A stretch of DNA of 64,000 nt from Siphonodentalium dalli (lineage: Eukaryota; Mollusca; Scaphopoda; Gadilida; Siphonodentaliidae), in NCBI GenBank assembly GCA_032622095.1, contig CP136065.1:213506151-213570150 (forward strand). Direction: 5' to 3'. The notes beneath the pieces are model-generated. The model searched no databases, had not been told where the DNA came from, and saw only the letters and a list, made by a program, of their open reading frames with translations. Shown here in pieces: positions 1 to 12,359 of this stretch (within the stretch, counting starts at the first letter, position 1; each line of letters starts with the position of its first letter). The position numbers and the translations under genes were made by a program.

Positions 1-189
1 TGATTGGAGTGACAGCTCCTTTGATTAATACCCTAAAATTCTCTGCCTGTTAGAGCGTTTGTATATAAATGACCTATGGCTTATGATAACAAACTCCCAA
101 GACCAAGTGTGAATGATGAATCTGACAGAAGGAGGCATTTCTCTTAGCTTACCTGAGATGAAGAATTGAGACATATTTTGTGTGGATGG
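1..189. other. No gene seen
   Basis: AT-rich sequence with no recognisable exon, RNA gene or repeat boundary. The last few bases already resemble the end of the tandem unit that follows. Confidence 0.4.
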
Positions 190-880
190 TCCCTAGGTGG
201 CTGGGATTCAGTTATGTTCAAATGGGGGTCACATGGTAAAAAAAAAGTGGCATAGCTGGGGAATTAACTCTTTCCATCCATAGTAATTCTTAAAACATCT
301 TCTCAAGAATCATCGGGTCTATTTAGCATATAATTGGTATGGAAGGTCCAAGCGTGACAGGGATACAGATGTGTTAAAATGAGGTCACCTGATCAAATAA
401 GGGCAGAGCCAGGGACATAACTTGTTCATCCATTGTAATTCTTAAAATGTCTTTCTATCAAGAATCATCAGGCTTATTCAGCTTATATTTGGTATAGGTG
501 AGTAGGATTCAGATTTAATTCAGAATTGGATCACTGGGTCAAATAGGGTCAGAGCCACGGACATAATTCTTTCCCTCATTAGTTATTCTTAAAACATCTT
601 CTCAAGAACCATTTGGCATATTTAAGATACATTTTGGTATAGAGAGTCCTTGGGTGACTGCGATTCAGATTTGTTGAAATGGATTCACCAGGTCCAATAG
701 GGGTGCGACCAGGGACATGACTCTTCCCCCATAGTAATTCTTAAAATGGCTCCTCAAGAGCCATCAGGCCTATTTAGCTTATATGTAGTAACTAGTATGT
801 AGGGCCCTTGGGTTACAGATTTGTTAAAATGGGTTTGACCAATCAAGAAATGGCATTTGGTGTACATGGCCTATGGGGAG
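190..880 (+). repeat. Tandem array, ~150-bp unit, about 4.5 copies
   Basis: The same phrase (GTAATTCTTAAAA, then CTTCTCAAGAA, then a TTTGGTAT block and GATTCAGATTTGTT) recurs at about 283, 435, 582 and 734, giving periods of 152, 147 and 152 bp. Copies are diverged by point changes and small indels. The array makes short chance reading frames that I do not treat as genes. Confidence 0.75.
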
Positions 881-1152
881 TTGAGATAAAAAACAAATTT
901 GAATGGGGTCCACCATTAATAAAGGGGAGGGGGGGGGCATGTCAGGTTGTAACTTTGCCACAGTTAGGAAAGCTTGAGGTATCAGTTGTAAAATTCCAAC
1001 ATGTGCAAAGGAATTTTACGAACTTGGGAGTGTGTTTGCTTCAGTTGGGAGGGAGCAGACTATGGACTATGTGGGGTGGGGGGATCTGCACCATATTTCA
1101 AGGTGGACACCCACTGCTCAACAGAGACCCTCTCGGTTACGTCCCTCTTTAT
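881..1152 (+). mobile_element. Degraded hAT-like fragment
   Basis: The segment shares a C/G-rich block, a GGAAAGCTTGAG-like block and a right-hand end (CAAGGTGGACACCC followed by GAGACCCTCT and GTCCCTC) with the better preserved element at 28895-30131. No intact end pair or target duplication remains. Confidence 0.35.
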
Positions 1153-2904
1153 AACTACTTGTTTTAAGTGAATTTTACAAATACTAACTCTTATGGTATT
1201 CCGAGTCCCATTCTTCTCAGTATTTACAGTCTGGTGAGCGTCTCCACCGTCATTGACTGTCTTGTTAGTTACTTTTTCCCTTCTGAAACAGGGGGGGGGG
1301 TCTGGAAAAAAATTGCACATATAGTGCCCAAAAAGTTTTTTTCCGACCTCGAGGGACCCACCACCCCATTTTTGCAAAAAAAATATTTTTTTCCTTCAAA
1401 ATTTTGGGGACCCACCCCCCGTTTCTCATGTTTTTATCAAAATTTCAGAGGTTTTTTTTAGCCGTTCTTCAATAACTGTGTTAACTGCCTTACTAATTGG
1501 TAAACAGAAAAACGAAAAATATACTGTATTTCCATGTGTTTCCTGCATGGTGTTTTCAGTATCTAACAACAATATTAATTAAGCATTGTAGGCTGTTGCA
1601 GGTACACTATATGTCACAAATTGCCCTAGACCCCATTATAGCCTTAATATATCGAGTGTGTTGTGTCTGACAGAGAACACTGGCCAGTGTAAATAGTGGT
1701 AAACAGGTCAGGGGTTCCACAATTATATATGCATGATCAAAGAACTCTTTAGTCTTATCCAACGGGATGGGGTGGGAGGGGAATTGTTTTTTGATTATGT
1801 ATACACATAGATATATGGTTATTATACTGCCCGATATTAGTCGGCGGATATATAGTTGACGTCTCGAGCCGTCTGTCCGTACAAACATTTTGAATTTTAA
1901 CTCAAGAGTCAGTTGTCATATTTGATGACCTATGGCATGGTGACGGACCAGAAATGGGGGACGAATATGCATAATATCGCGGGTTGTGACCACCAATGCC
2001 TACCAGAGTTATGGGCCTTGTTGGACTTTATGAAATTCAGTCCATACAAAGTTTTTGCAATATAAGTTAAGTGTCGGTTGTCATTTCTCAGTGCATCTGA
2101 ATGCATCACATTATTTCAGTTCATCTATTTGTAAGTGATAACAGTATACAATTAGTATTTTAGTTTCGTCTTGTTGAGCAGTAAAGCTCCCAGATGAAGT
2201 TCGGAAATTCAATGAGAATAGCGTCACCTTCATTTGGGATTGTCTGAGCAGTAAACAGTAATGCCATTCATCATAACCAATTCAGTTTTATTTGGATAAT
2301 TGTTGCAAATTAACATTACTTGCAATCATTCAAGATGAGAAATAACCAGAAGGAATGAATTTGATTACATGCCAGAACAAGACAGTATTTCAGACATTAG
2401 ACATTTAAGAGATACCCTTTTCAATTTCATGTTATGCAACAATCAGGTTAATGATATCTACTAGTAGTCATCATTGAGTTTTCACCATGTAGTATCCAAT
2501 TAGTGATAGAGTTTTTTTGTTTTATTACTTTTATTCAGATAATATATTAATTTTGTTACTAAATATTTCTTCCGTTGATCATAAGTTTCCTGAACGTTAA
2601 TACGGTGGTCCACTGTGAAGTGGTCCGGGATACTGTGAAATCCAGAATGTTGCTAAATCTGAGGCTAAAGAGTCACTGTAGCTGCCTATATAGCCCTATA
2701 CCAACAAGCATGGTACTAACATGCTTACAAACAACATTACATGGTCAGTACTTGTAAATTGTTTGAAAAAATCCATTTTGGAAAAAAAATTACAAACACC
2801 ATTTTTTCCGCCTCCGGACCACCCACCCACCCCGACCCTATATACGGAATTTTTTTGCAGACCCCCCCCCCCCCTGTCTGAAAAGTTTATATATAACCTA
2901 ATCT
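1153..2904. other. No gene; homopolymer-rich repeat pieces
   Basis: Two stretches (about 1290-1425 and 2770-2880) mix runs of G or C with runs of A or T and resemble each other, so they are probably ends of the same repeat family. The rest is AT-rich with no exon-like structure. Confidence 0.4.
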
Positions 2905-3260
2905 GTAGAAGATAAAATGCATAATCGAGGTGACTAATGGGTGAACATCACCAACTTCAAATGGGGAACTTCAATCTGATCCTAGATCACGTAGATTCCG
3001 TTCTTTTTTTTTGCTTTAGTTTCTCCATATCCCCAAATTGGCAGACGACACGTTTCATAATCGAGGTTCCCAATGGCAATGGTTGTACATAGCAATATTC
3101 ATCATTTGGGAACTTCAATCTGAGTCTATGTCTCTCATAGCAGATTAGGCCTTCCCAGTTGGTGATGCTAGCCTGTCATATGGGATAGCGTCACTAAATT
3201 CACCATTTGGGGACATCATTCTGCAAACATCAGACACACTATTTGCAGGCTTGAAAGATA
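2905..3260 (+). mobile_element. Hairpin MITE, family A (degraded copy)
   Basis: It carries the internal sequence of family A (GGCAGACGACACGTTTCATA followed by GAGGTTCCCAATGG) and one half-preserved terminal hairpin at about 3150-3225 (GATAGCGTCACTAAATTCAC). Better copies lie at 45773-46218 and 59765-60173. Confidence 0.55.
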
Positions 3261-3847
3261 CTAGTAGTCCATAATTTGAGTGGAAGGGACTGGTAAAATT
3301 GTTTGAATCATACAAAGTTATAGAAAACTGAAATCACACTTGGTCATTGGTACACACTGATTTGCTCATCTTTGTCTCCTTGTCAAAGACACTATGATCT
3401 TTTGAAAAAATGTCACCTCATCGAATTAATACAAAAGGTCACTATCGCTTGAGACATATGGTGCTCTTTTAGTTAGAGTTATCTTTCTTTGTTTATCTGG
3501 AAATTTGTTTTTGGACCTCCAGCTCAGATATATCAGTCAAGGCTTTTCAGATCTCAATAAAATTTGGTATGGCGGTTCACCATCATTGAGCGCTTTCAAA
3601 AGAGGACACCAGTCTCAAAACTGGGCCTTTTTGGGAGAAGTGTACGACTTTCTGTTTGATACTGATTCTAATTTCTAGAGTACTTTTCAAAGAGGAATTC
3701 AGTGGTTCAGGTCAATTTTTTAATAATGAGGCAGAAGTTTTTGGGATTTCGCCCTTTTCTATAGAATTTGGAACCCTAATTTATTTGACCTAAATATATG
3801 ATGGTTACCACATGCAGGTATATCATTTCTGAAACTTCTTCAAATAG
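3261..3847. other. No gene; degenerate repeat
   Basis: AT-rich sequence containing text of the kind seen in the ~150-bp tandem arrays (for example AAAATTTGGTATGGCGGTTCA). No reading frame or RNA gene is supported. Confidence 0.35.
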
Positions 3848-4118
3848 ATTATATTTCTTTTTTAGTTTAGTTTGTCTACATCCCCAAATTGGCAGACGAC
3901 ATGTTGTATCATTGAGGTTGCCAATGGGTATACATTACAATATTCACAATTTGGTAACTTCAATATGAGTCTATGTCTCCCATAGCAGATGAGGCCTAAG
4001 TAGAATGAGGTCCCCAGAGGGTGAATTTGGTGATGCTAGCCCGCTTTGCGGGATAGTGTCACCAAATTCCCCCTCTGAGGACACCATTCTGCAAACGACA
4101 GGCACACTAAACTCAGAC
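3848..4118 (+). mobile_element. Hairpin MITE, family A copy
   Basis: A strong hairpin at about 4000-4098 has arms reading GAATGAGGTCCCCAGAGGGT and its imperfect complement ending GACACCATTCTGC, with loop GCCCGCTTTGCGGG. It is followed by the family end ACAGGCACACTAAACTCAG. Confidence 0.65.
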
Positions 4119-4192
4119 TTGCTGTTTACTCTCATTTGTGGACTTTGTACCATCTATTTTAAGATGGCAACCAATATGACCACCATCATTAA

Positions 4193-4566
4193 AGACATAT
4201 TATGGACTTAATCGGGTGCCTGTAACTGATAAGGCAGTACTCAGGCACCATGCCAAGTTGCCAACTGTGGAAATGTACATTTTACTAACATCGCCGAAAA
4301 TCTCAAAGAAATCGACACTACCACTCCACAGAAATCATCGTCTGAAGTGCGCTTAATTGTAAATATTTACATCTCGATTCGGGACGCAACAATCGGCGAT
4401 AAACTAACGCAAATTAGCTCGCCATCGAGAGTCATTGCATTTAATTAATATATAAGAATGCCGGTGAGTGCTGTAAATTTGGATAAATATTCGTAAAAAT
4501 AACTACTTTGAGCAAGATTATTCTCCATTTCAATTTTATCACCCTACCGGAGTATTTCACATCACT
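4193..4566 (+). mobile_element. TTAA-flanked MITE, family B, copy 1
   Basis: The element begins AGACATATTATGGACTTAAT and ends CGGAGTATTTCACATCACTT, with TTAA on each side (4189-4192 and 4567-4570). Related copies lie at 7725 (split), 23364 and 53117. It has no coding capacity. The TTAA duplication suggests mobilisation by a piggyBac- or Kolobok-type transposase; the superfamily is inferred. Confidence 0.65.
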
Positions 4567-4869
4567 TTAAGAATTCTTGATTCTCATTCAGATTTGCACT
4601 GTGACTTTCTAATTCTAACATTTCATTTCATAACAACAGATACATGTAGGACAATAGGATATTTTAAAATCATGTTAGTTTACCAGGGATTGCCCTCAAA
4701 GTGGGCTCTTGGCCCTGAAAATCAAAGATGGCCCCTTCAAAATGACCAAGTCATGAAAAACTCAAATAGTGCCAAATATAGATTTTTGTTTCTCAATCCA
4801 AGAACATCAACACGATTGTTATTCTATTCCATAGAGTTGAAAAAGGTGAATCATAGAAGTATTACCAAA
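4567..4869. other. No gene seen
   Basis: A short open frame runs through this AT-rich stretch, but it has no recognisable domain, splice-site context or codon bias. Confidence 0.35.
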
Positions 4870-5420
4870 CATTAGCTGAACATTCATGAGGTTAGTGGAT
4901 TTTGGTATGTAGTTGATATTTGAGAATGAGCAGGTCGAGTCTGAATTTGGTCACGGTCCAACGATATGCCCCTTTTTCTACTTAGAAATGATAATTTTTG
5001 GGTTGTTCGAATGATAACTTGAGCAAAATCAAACAGAATTTCTTGATATTTTGTACATATATGTGGTTCACATTTGAAAAAAAATGCAGGTCATGTTCGA
5101 TAATGGTCATGACCCTGATGAATTTTGTCCCTTTTTCGACTCAGAAATAATTAAATGGTGGGTTATCAGGTTAATAACTTGAACAATGTTTAACAGATTT
5201 TCATTATATTTGGTAAATTGTTATCGGTTCATAAAAATGAAGTTCGAATTTTGATCACGGTCCAATGATGTTAGAAGGAGCTGTACACCTTTTTTCCAAT
5301 TAGAAATCGTAAATTTTGCATTGTCTAAAACTAAAAGATTAACAATCTTCAATATAATATCTTGATATTTAGTATGTGGTTTACCTTTGAGAACAAGCAA
5401 GTTGGAATCAAATTTTTGTC
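4870..5420 (+). repeat. Tandem array, ~158-bp unit, 3-4 copies
   Basis: A CCCTTTTTCNACTNAGAAAT block recurs at about 4971, 5129 and 5287 (period about 158 bp). Each is followed by a TGATATTTNGTA block and a GGTTCA(C/T) block. Copies are strongly diverged. Confidence 0.65.
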
Positions 5421-6044
5421 AGAATTTGACGACTTTGTTCTCAAAGAAAGCCAACATCCCAAATAATAAACTCTTTTTCGGCAGTGTGGTGTCATCAACC
5501 TAGAATTCATTGTTTACCCATTTTATCTTGAAATATTGCTTAGATATCTCAGCCAGGGTTTCTTCCATCCCAGTGAAATTCGATATATATGTATATTGTT
5601 GTATACATTATCCGTCAATTTATAATATCTAAAACGTTGATTTTCTGTTCCGTCTACAGACTCTACACCAATAGACAGGTTCAGTCACACGTATGTATAA
5701 CTTATAACATGTGTTACTATGGTATTGCTATGGAGGTATTGCTATGGAGATGCACATGGCGATAACATGCACGCGATATCACGGCGCCAAACATACACGT
5801 TTATCCGTATATAGATATCGGCCAACATGTAAATATTAGTCGGATGTGGAGGACAAGCTGCCACAACGCGTCCGCGGTCCACCGAGATGCAAGAAAATAC
5901 CACCCACCGCCAGCACAGCGTTAATCGCTCATGCTGCTATCAAAACATTGGATTTTTCATCTTTGTTACCCGTTTCGTTTGGTATATGTTGGACACAAAA
6001 CGGATTGACCGTGTACGTGTATGGGAAATGGACAAGTGAGTGCC
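5421..6044. other. No gene seen
   Basis: A short open frame around 5846-6076 has no known domain and ends inside the foldback element that follows, so I do not call it a gene. Confidence 0.35.
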
Positions 6045-6372
6045 TAGATCATGCCATGAATCTCTACTCTGACTAACGCCCGTAGAGATTATATTCCAGC
6101 AGTACAAAACCTGGGAACATTTCGGTTGTGACAGGGAACCTTATAAAGTCGAAAAATAACGCGAGGAATATATTTCTTAGTTGTTTTCTGTTCCTTAATA
6201 ATGCACTTCACTGTAGGTGAATGTCCCAATAACTAAGACACCCCCCGCCCCCGCTATTTTTTCGCCTTTATAATGTTCCCTGTCAAAACATAAACAAAAG
6301 TTCTAAGGTTTTGTACTGGTGGCATATGATCTCTACGGGCGTCAGCCTGAGTAGTCTCATGTCATGATCTAA
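6045..6372. mobile_element. Foldback (long inverted repeat) element
   Basis: The left arm (from about 6045, including CTAACGCCCGTAGAGATTAT and CAGTACAAAACC) is repeated in inverse orientation on the right (GGTTTTGTACTGGTGGCATA, then GATCTCTACGGGCGTCAG). Arms are about 120 bp with small mismatches, and the centre is C-rich. No transposase is present. Confidence 0.65.
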
Positions 6373-7724
6373 GTATTTCCAGGAATTTTACCCTAAGTTC
6401 GATATCCGCGCATACATTCACCTGGTTATATATACATCATGCGACGAAGTCTGGGAAAATTATTTTAGGAATTTGATCCGTGTCTACTGTTCAATTTATT
6501 GAAGTGGGTGAATGCCTATACATGCAGCACCCTTCTTTTCAAGTAAAGCAATTACAACAAAAAAACTGTTGTATTGACACAACCTAACACTGCATGAAAG
6601 CTGTGTCATGGTGGGGAATCACGCGGCTTCGAGGTTGGTGACTGCCACGCATACAGAATGGCCGAGGCTGATGCAAACGCACTATAATTACATAATATGT
6701 GAAGAACTGACACAAACCATGGCATTTTGACTGCTACGAGCTATGCTAGTTTTGTATTTGTTCGGAAATACTCCGTGGTTTTCTATGACATTCTGACCAA
6801 AGTTGCCAGTCGGGTGTGCGTGGAATCAGGCAATTCTTCAAGGATTGTCCACTTATAAACGGACAATCCTTACCTAAAATGGTCATTAATAAATGGACAA
6901 TCCAACCACGCGTGGCACGCGAGCTTGGGATTGTCCACTAAATGAAGACATGTATAGCTAATCCTGCATGTTAGCTTCATATTTAATATGAAGGGCAATA
7001 ACTCTATAAAGAATGTTAATTTACTAAATAACGGTGATTTGTATGAGAAGAAGTGATTTTGACGAAATAACGGAGATATTTGAAGAAGAGTTTTTGACGA
7101 AATAACGGAAATATTCGAAGAAGTGTTTTTAAAATGTTAATTTGGACACAAATGATGTATCAGCTTGTTTTAAAAATAGTATACCATATGCTCGTTGCTG
7201 ATAAAAAATACTATGTAATATGTCATATCTCAGTTTATTACCCTTTTCCTCGTTTCTGGTCGCGCTTTCGATCGCCTCGGCCATTTAATTTGAATGCGTG
7301 ATACTCATCAACTCGAAACCACGTGATTTCCCGCCGTGTGTATGGTGGGTCTGCCTAATATTACGATGATGTGATATGACTTACCACCATCCTGATATCC
7401 AACACATATAACTCTACCTGTCAAAACAGCAAATAGACAGATCTATTATAACTTGCACCACAAGCGACCTTTGGAACAGGAAAACAGCACAAAAAGAACA
7501 AACAGAAATGAAAAACAATAATACTGCTGATAATGCAAACAAAAGATGTCAAATATAAATTCGGGTCTCTAAACTTCCTGGACACGTAAACACTATTGAA
7601 CTGAGAAATTTCTACCACTTTGAAGACTTTCTAAACAAGTGATATTCCACGTATGCGACCTATGTACCCTCCCCTATTGGCATCAGGGTTCAAAAACCAA
7701 ACCATGAATAAATCAAATATGGGG
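6373..7724. other. No gene; small hairpins and repeat fragments
   Basis: Contains a short hairpin near 6838-6872 (GGATTGTCCAC and its complement) and, at about 7005-7130, repeats of GACGAAATAACGGAGATATT. That phrase is shared with 35640-35780 and 63620-63650, marking pieces of one repeat family. Confidence 0.4.
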
Positions 7725-7973
7725 ATATATTATGGACTTGTTCGGGTGCGTGAAATTGTTAAGTTAGTATTCCGGCGCTACGCCAACTGAATGAATGTAG
7801 CATTCTACTAAAATCGCCGAAATTTTCAAGCAAATCGACCGTACCATGCACTCCACAAAAAACATCGTCTGAACTACACTTAATTGTAAATATTTACTTC
7901 TCGATTCGGGACGCGACTATAATAATTGACGATAAACAATTTCACCATCGAGAGACACTGCATTTATAGTAAA
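7725..7973 (+). mobile_element. Family B MITE copy 2, left part
   Basis: Matches the left two thirds of the copy at 4193 (TATTATGGACTTGTTCGGGT, then CTCGATTCGGGACGCGACTA). It breaks off at about 7973 and its right end resumes at 10819, so a 2.8-kb sequence was inserted into it. Confidence 0.65.
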
Positions 7974-10758
7974 ACTAGCACGGTTACCCGGCGTTGCCCA
8001 GGTTAATGTATGCTGTGGATATTTGTTGGGAATAGAGAATGCTCTTGCTTAAAGTGTTATACGTTTTCTCATAAATTGTATATTCAAATAGCATCACAAA
8101 ACATGATTATTACAGTCATGGAATATAAGTAGTGGCTCACATTGTCAATTGTCATTCTGTTTATCGCGATTAATCCGTTCCACCAATAATGAAGTATTTA
8201 TTTATTTACAACTGCGTATACATTAGACGTTATAATATGATACATGAACATCATAAACACATTAGTTCGATAAAAGATGATAATTGGGTTTTACATATTG
8301 AGATGTATCAATCAATCTAGTGAGTTGGACTAAGATCTCGAGGACACCTGGCTGTCATATCTCCATGAAGATACAGATGTTTCAAAGAAATTTCCAGGTG
8401 CTCCTCTGTTCATGGTGCTATATATTGGCTAAATATTCTTAGTTTAAACGAAATGTTGCTGCGCACATATATCAGCTACATGTGCCAGGCACAGAGCGAG
8501 ATTTTGAGTTGTTTATGTCAGTCGATGAGTCTGTTCTAAAACCCTTGTCAAATGTCAGTATTGGTAGGATCCTGAAAAGTCTTGTGCTACTAACTGCATT
8601 TTCTTGTATATCAGAAGAAACTATATTTGACTGCACACTGTGACCACTATTTTTGAACAGGCCTTCCATATCTCTTGACAAATTGTAATTTTTTGTGGAA
8701 ACTGTATTGAATGGAACAGACTAAATGTTGTTATTATATATATGCAATCCTCTGACGATTCGATGTCTCTCAGTTTGCACGAATATATGTATCTCTTCAA
8801 TAGAATGATAAATATACGTTTAATGCTTCTTCTAGTTATCTCATTTTGATAGCTCATTGTGTGAATGCCTTGATTGCCATTCCCATATAAACATGACTGT
8901 TAAGAAGATATAATTGTTCAAGTGACTTATGTGGGTCACCATATGTCGGGATTGTGAAATGTGAACGCCCAACTACTTAAAATGATATGGAGATGGCCTG
9001 GTGACTGTATATAACTAATATGTGGATATCGGCGAATAGCAATCTTATCAATTATAGTGCATATCCGCTAGCCATCCGTGACGCAAACGACACCAAATGT
9101 GATTTAATTCATGGTATATCATTAGAGAAAAACGTGTATCAATTTGGTGGAATTTGGTTTATTAAATCAATTGTTGATGCAACGCTGACTCGAACAACGC
9201 CATATTGCGAAGGTGATTATATATTCGTTTGGTGGAAATCAGCGACAAAACTATTTCACCATAGTTTTTTAATTTCCCCTCCAACCAACAGCGTCATTTT
9301 AGAAAATTTTAACCCGCACCATTATCTTCCTTGTAAAAAGTTACCCCTCTTAGAACGCCTTGGTGCCATCTCGATTGTACCACGTGAAGTTATATATAGA
9401 ACGCACACAGACAGACAAAAAGACAGACAGACAGCACGATTTTATTTCTTGTATCATTTGAGAAGAACGTGTCTGAATTTGATGGTAATTGGTACTAAAA
9501 ATGTATCAGTTTTGATGACCCTCCCGTCCCTATTTCGGACTCAAGCTGCACACACTAAGACTCATTAGAGATTAGAGATGCATATATAAGAAATTGGTGA
9601 AAATTGGCAAGTATACAAATTCGTATCAAATTTAAGGTCCCCATATCTCTCACCCATAGGGCACCAATTTGGTGTATCTAAACCACACGATAAGATTCCT
9701 CGTATCACGGAGAAGAATATGTATCAATCTGGTGGAAATCGGCACTAAACATATAGATATAAGTTTTTGTGTCCCTCTCATCTCTATACACCACTGACTC
9801 GAATGCCCCCACTTGTGACATCCTTAAACCACACGATTACACTCCTGATATCATGGGGATGATTGTTTATAAGTTTGGTGATAATCGGCGACTAAACAAT
9901 TTTTTTTGATCAAATTTGGTGCCAATCCCTCACCTCTCCATCTCTCACCCAAACAGCACCACTATGGCTCTTTAAATCACGATTAGATTCATCGTATGAT
10001 GGATAAGAACGTGTATCAATTTGGTGGAAATTGGCCCTAAAAAAAATTGTGCGTCAATTTTGGTGCTCCTGTCCCTTTCAATGCAACCCTGACTCGAATG
10101 AGGCAACATTTGACAGATAAAAGCCACACCATTATACTCCTCATACCATGGGGATGATTTTGTAAAAGTGCGGTGGCAATCGGCGACTTATTATCAAATA
10201 TAGTGCCCACCCCTCCCAATCTCTCATCCAAAAACAACAATTTGGCGTTGTTAAATCGCACAATTAGATTCCTTGTATCATGAAGAAGAATATATATCAA
10301 TTTGGTGGAAATCGGCGCTAAAATTAGTTTTATCAATTTTGGTGCCCCTCTCCCCTTCCGTTCATCCGTGACTCAAACGACGCAACTTTTGACATATTTA
10401 AACCACACCGTTGGATTCTTCATATCATGGGGATGATTATATGTAAGTTTCGTGGCAATCGGCGACAGAAAACAAATCTGCCCCCCCCCCCTTCCGGGCA
10501 CCCCTGACGCGAACGGTGCTACTTTTGCCATATTTGAACCACGCCATTATATTCCTCATATTATGGGGATGATTATATATAAGTTTGGTGGCAATCGGGG
10601 ACAAAATTTGTTTCTGCCCCTCCCCCTTTTCTGCCCCTGACAACAACGGCGTCACTTTAGAAAATTCTAACCCCGACCATTATCTTTCTCGTAAAAAGAT
10701 ACTCCTAGTAGACCCCTTTGGCATCATCTAGATGGTCCCCTGTGAATTTCTATAGAAC

Positions 10759-10797
<39 letters not shown>

Positions 10798-10818
10798 TTC
10801 GCAAATATAGATATAGAT
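7974..10818 (+). mobile_element. Inserted retroelement-like repeat (2.8 kb)
   Basis: The insertion starts ACTAGCACGGTTACCCGGCG and ends in a GACA microsatellite followed by ATATAGATATAGATAG, splitting a family B MITE in its AT-rich centre. A 3' end made of short simple repeats resembles non-LTR retroelements of invertebrates, but no reverse transcriptase or other protein could be read. Its second half is a tandem array (listed separately), and a second GACA-rich tract lies at about 9405-9440. Several reading frames cross it but have no recognisable domain. Confidence 0.5.
9590..10640 (+). repeat. Tandem array, ~132-149-bp unit, 7-8 copies
   Basis: The phrase TTTGGTGGAAATCGGC and its variants recur at about 9731, 9877, 10023, 10172, 10304, 10451 and 10587. 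Units alternate between two types: one with TCATGGGGATGATT and one with ATGAAGAAGAATATATATCA before the phrase. Confidence 0.7.
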
Positions 10819-10936
10819 AGAATGTCGGTGTGTGTTGTCAATTTGGATATAATATTTGTAAAAATAACAACTCTGAGCAAGATTGTTCTCCATTTCTATT
10901 GAACACACCCTATATAGCAGAGTGTTTCATATCACT
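10819..10936 (+). mobile_element. Family B MITE copy 2, right part
   Basis: Matches the right end of the copy at 4193, from AGAATGTCGGTGTGTGTTGT to TTTCATATCACTT, and is followed by TTAA at 10937-10940. Confidence 0.65.
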
Positions 10937-11145
10937 TTAATGCACATTGTATGAAATTCAAAAATGCGGACTAACTTGTTTCATTACGCCACACCGTGGT
11001 GTTGCTTGGTACGCAGATTTTCATATTCTGTGGTCGATCGATAATCCACTGGGCGACTGTATTATTATGGTTACCGATAGAGTCACGATAGTACAACAAA
11101 GATTAGCACATGTGTTTACGTCAAGGTGTACTTGTGGGGGGCACG

Positions 11146-11940
11146 TTTCTATTATGAAGGTTCGCTATCCCGAAGGTCCGCTATTCCGAAGGTTCTCTAT
11201 TCCGAAGGTTTTTGTTATTTTTAGGTTAATTCTATATTCTAAAGTATTGAGACTAATTTGAGAGGGTTCATTATCACAAAGATTCTTTTTACGGAGTGTG
11301 CGCTCACATCCGAACTGATCCTGCGCGCATACCGATACAGATACAGGAGGAAATAACTTAACTTAGAACATTAAATGTGATTTTGTTTTGTTTTCGCGGG
11401 TTTTCTTGAGATTTAATGTCATTACGTGGGCCCATACTTTTGAATTCTTGGCATATAATATGAATGTTGTGGTATATTGTGGACCCTCCCCCATTGGGAC
11501 ATGACACAGGTACAGTTGACTTAAGTGATGTTCTGTGTGGGCTCCAATTTGGAGTTCAATATTTTAAGGGCGAAATTTAGGATTTTATGGGCCCATACCT
11601 TTGAACTCTGGGCATATAATATGAATATTGGGGGCATGTCTCTAATCCGAAGGTTCACTATCCAGAATGTCCACTATTCCGAAATTTCTCTGAATGTTCG
11701 CTATTCCGAAGGTTCACCAATTAGAAGGTTCGTTATTCCGAAGGTTCTGTATTCCGAAGGTTTTTGTTATTTTAATTCTATATTCTAAAGTATTGGGAGG
11801 GTTCATTATCACGAAGATTCTTTTTATGAAGGAAATAACTTAAAACATTAAATGTGATTTTGTTTTGTTTTCGCGGGTTTTCTTGAGTTTAATGTCATTA
11901 CATATGACTTTATTTCTCATTAAATATTCACGCCAAGCAG
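11146..11940 (+). repeat. Duplicated segment with CTATTCCGAAGGTT minisatellite
   Basis: Short repeats of CTATTCCGAAGGTT occur at about 11163-11215 and again at 11645-11765. Each cluster is followed by the same sequence (TTCTATATTCTAAAGTATTG and GTTTTCGCGGGTTTTCTTGA). It is a direct duplication of about 500 bp with internal divergence. Confidence 0.65.
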
Positions 11941-12150
11941 CCCACACAATTGCTATGTTTCCATGCGATTTAATGTCACTACGTATAATATCTCAATAAT
12001 CTGAGGCAAGAGTACGCCTGCTAAAGGCGAATTATAACAGTGGGGCTATAACGCTCAATGAATACTGGGAACTATAACAAACTGCGCAGCAGAATATCGC
12101 TGATTAAACGAGTATGAGATGAGCCTAACTGCAATTGTGACTTTGTTTAA

Positions 12151-12300
12151 AGGCCCACTTAATTTTCGAGTCATTCATTTTTGTTATAGTATATACGGTT
12201 TTAATAACAATTTATGCCATAAAATTTGAATAAATTACTATAATTCATCACCATTTGAAACGCAGAATCCTTCTATCTCCTAGTTTGAAACACCTTTAAA
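12151..12300 (+). mobile_element. TTAA-flanked MITE family D, left fragment
   Basis: TTAA (12147-12150) is followed by AGGCCCACTTAATTTTCGAG, the same terminus as the complete element at 43489-43996. They also share ACTATAATTCATCACCATTT. The right end is missing. Confidence 0.6.
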
Positions 12301-12359
12301 ATACCGCGACAAGTCGTGCGTCGTATATCTAGCAATTAGCAACTAACATGTCCTCTTCG

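Noticed and set aside
9020-9568. Open frame of 182 codons
   Set aside because: It lies inside a repetitive insertion, includes a GACA microsatellite and has no recognisable domain.
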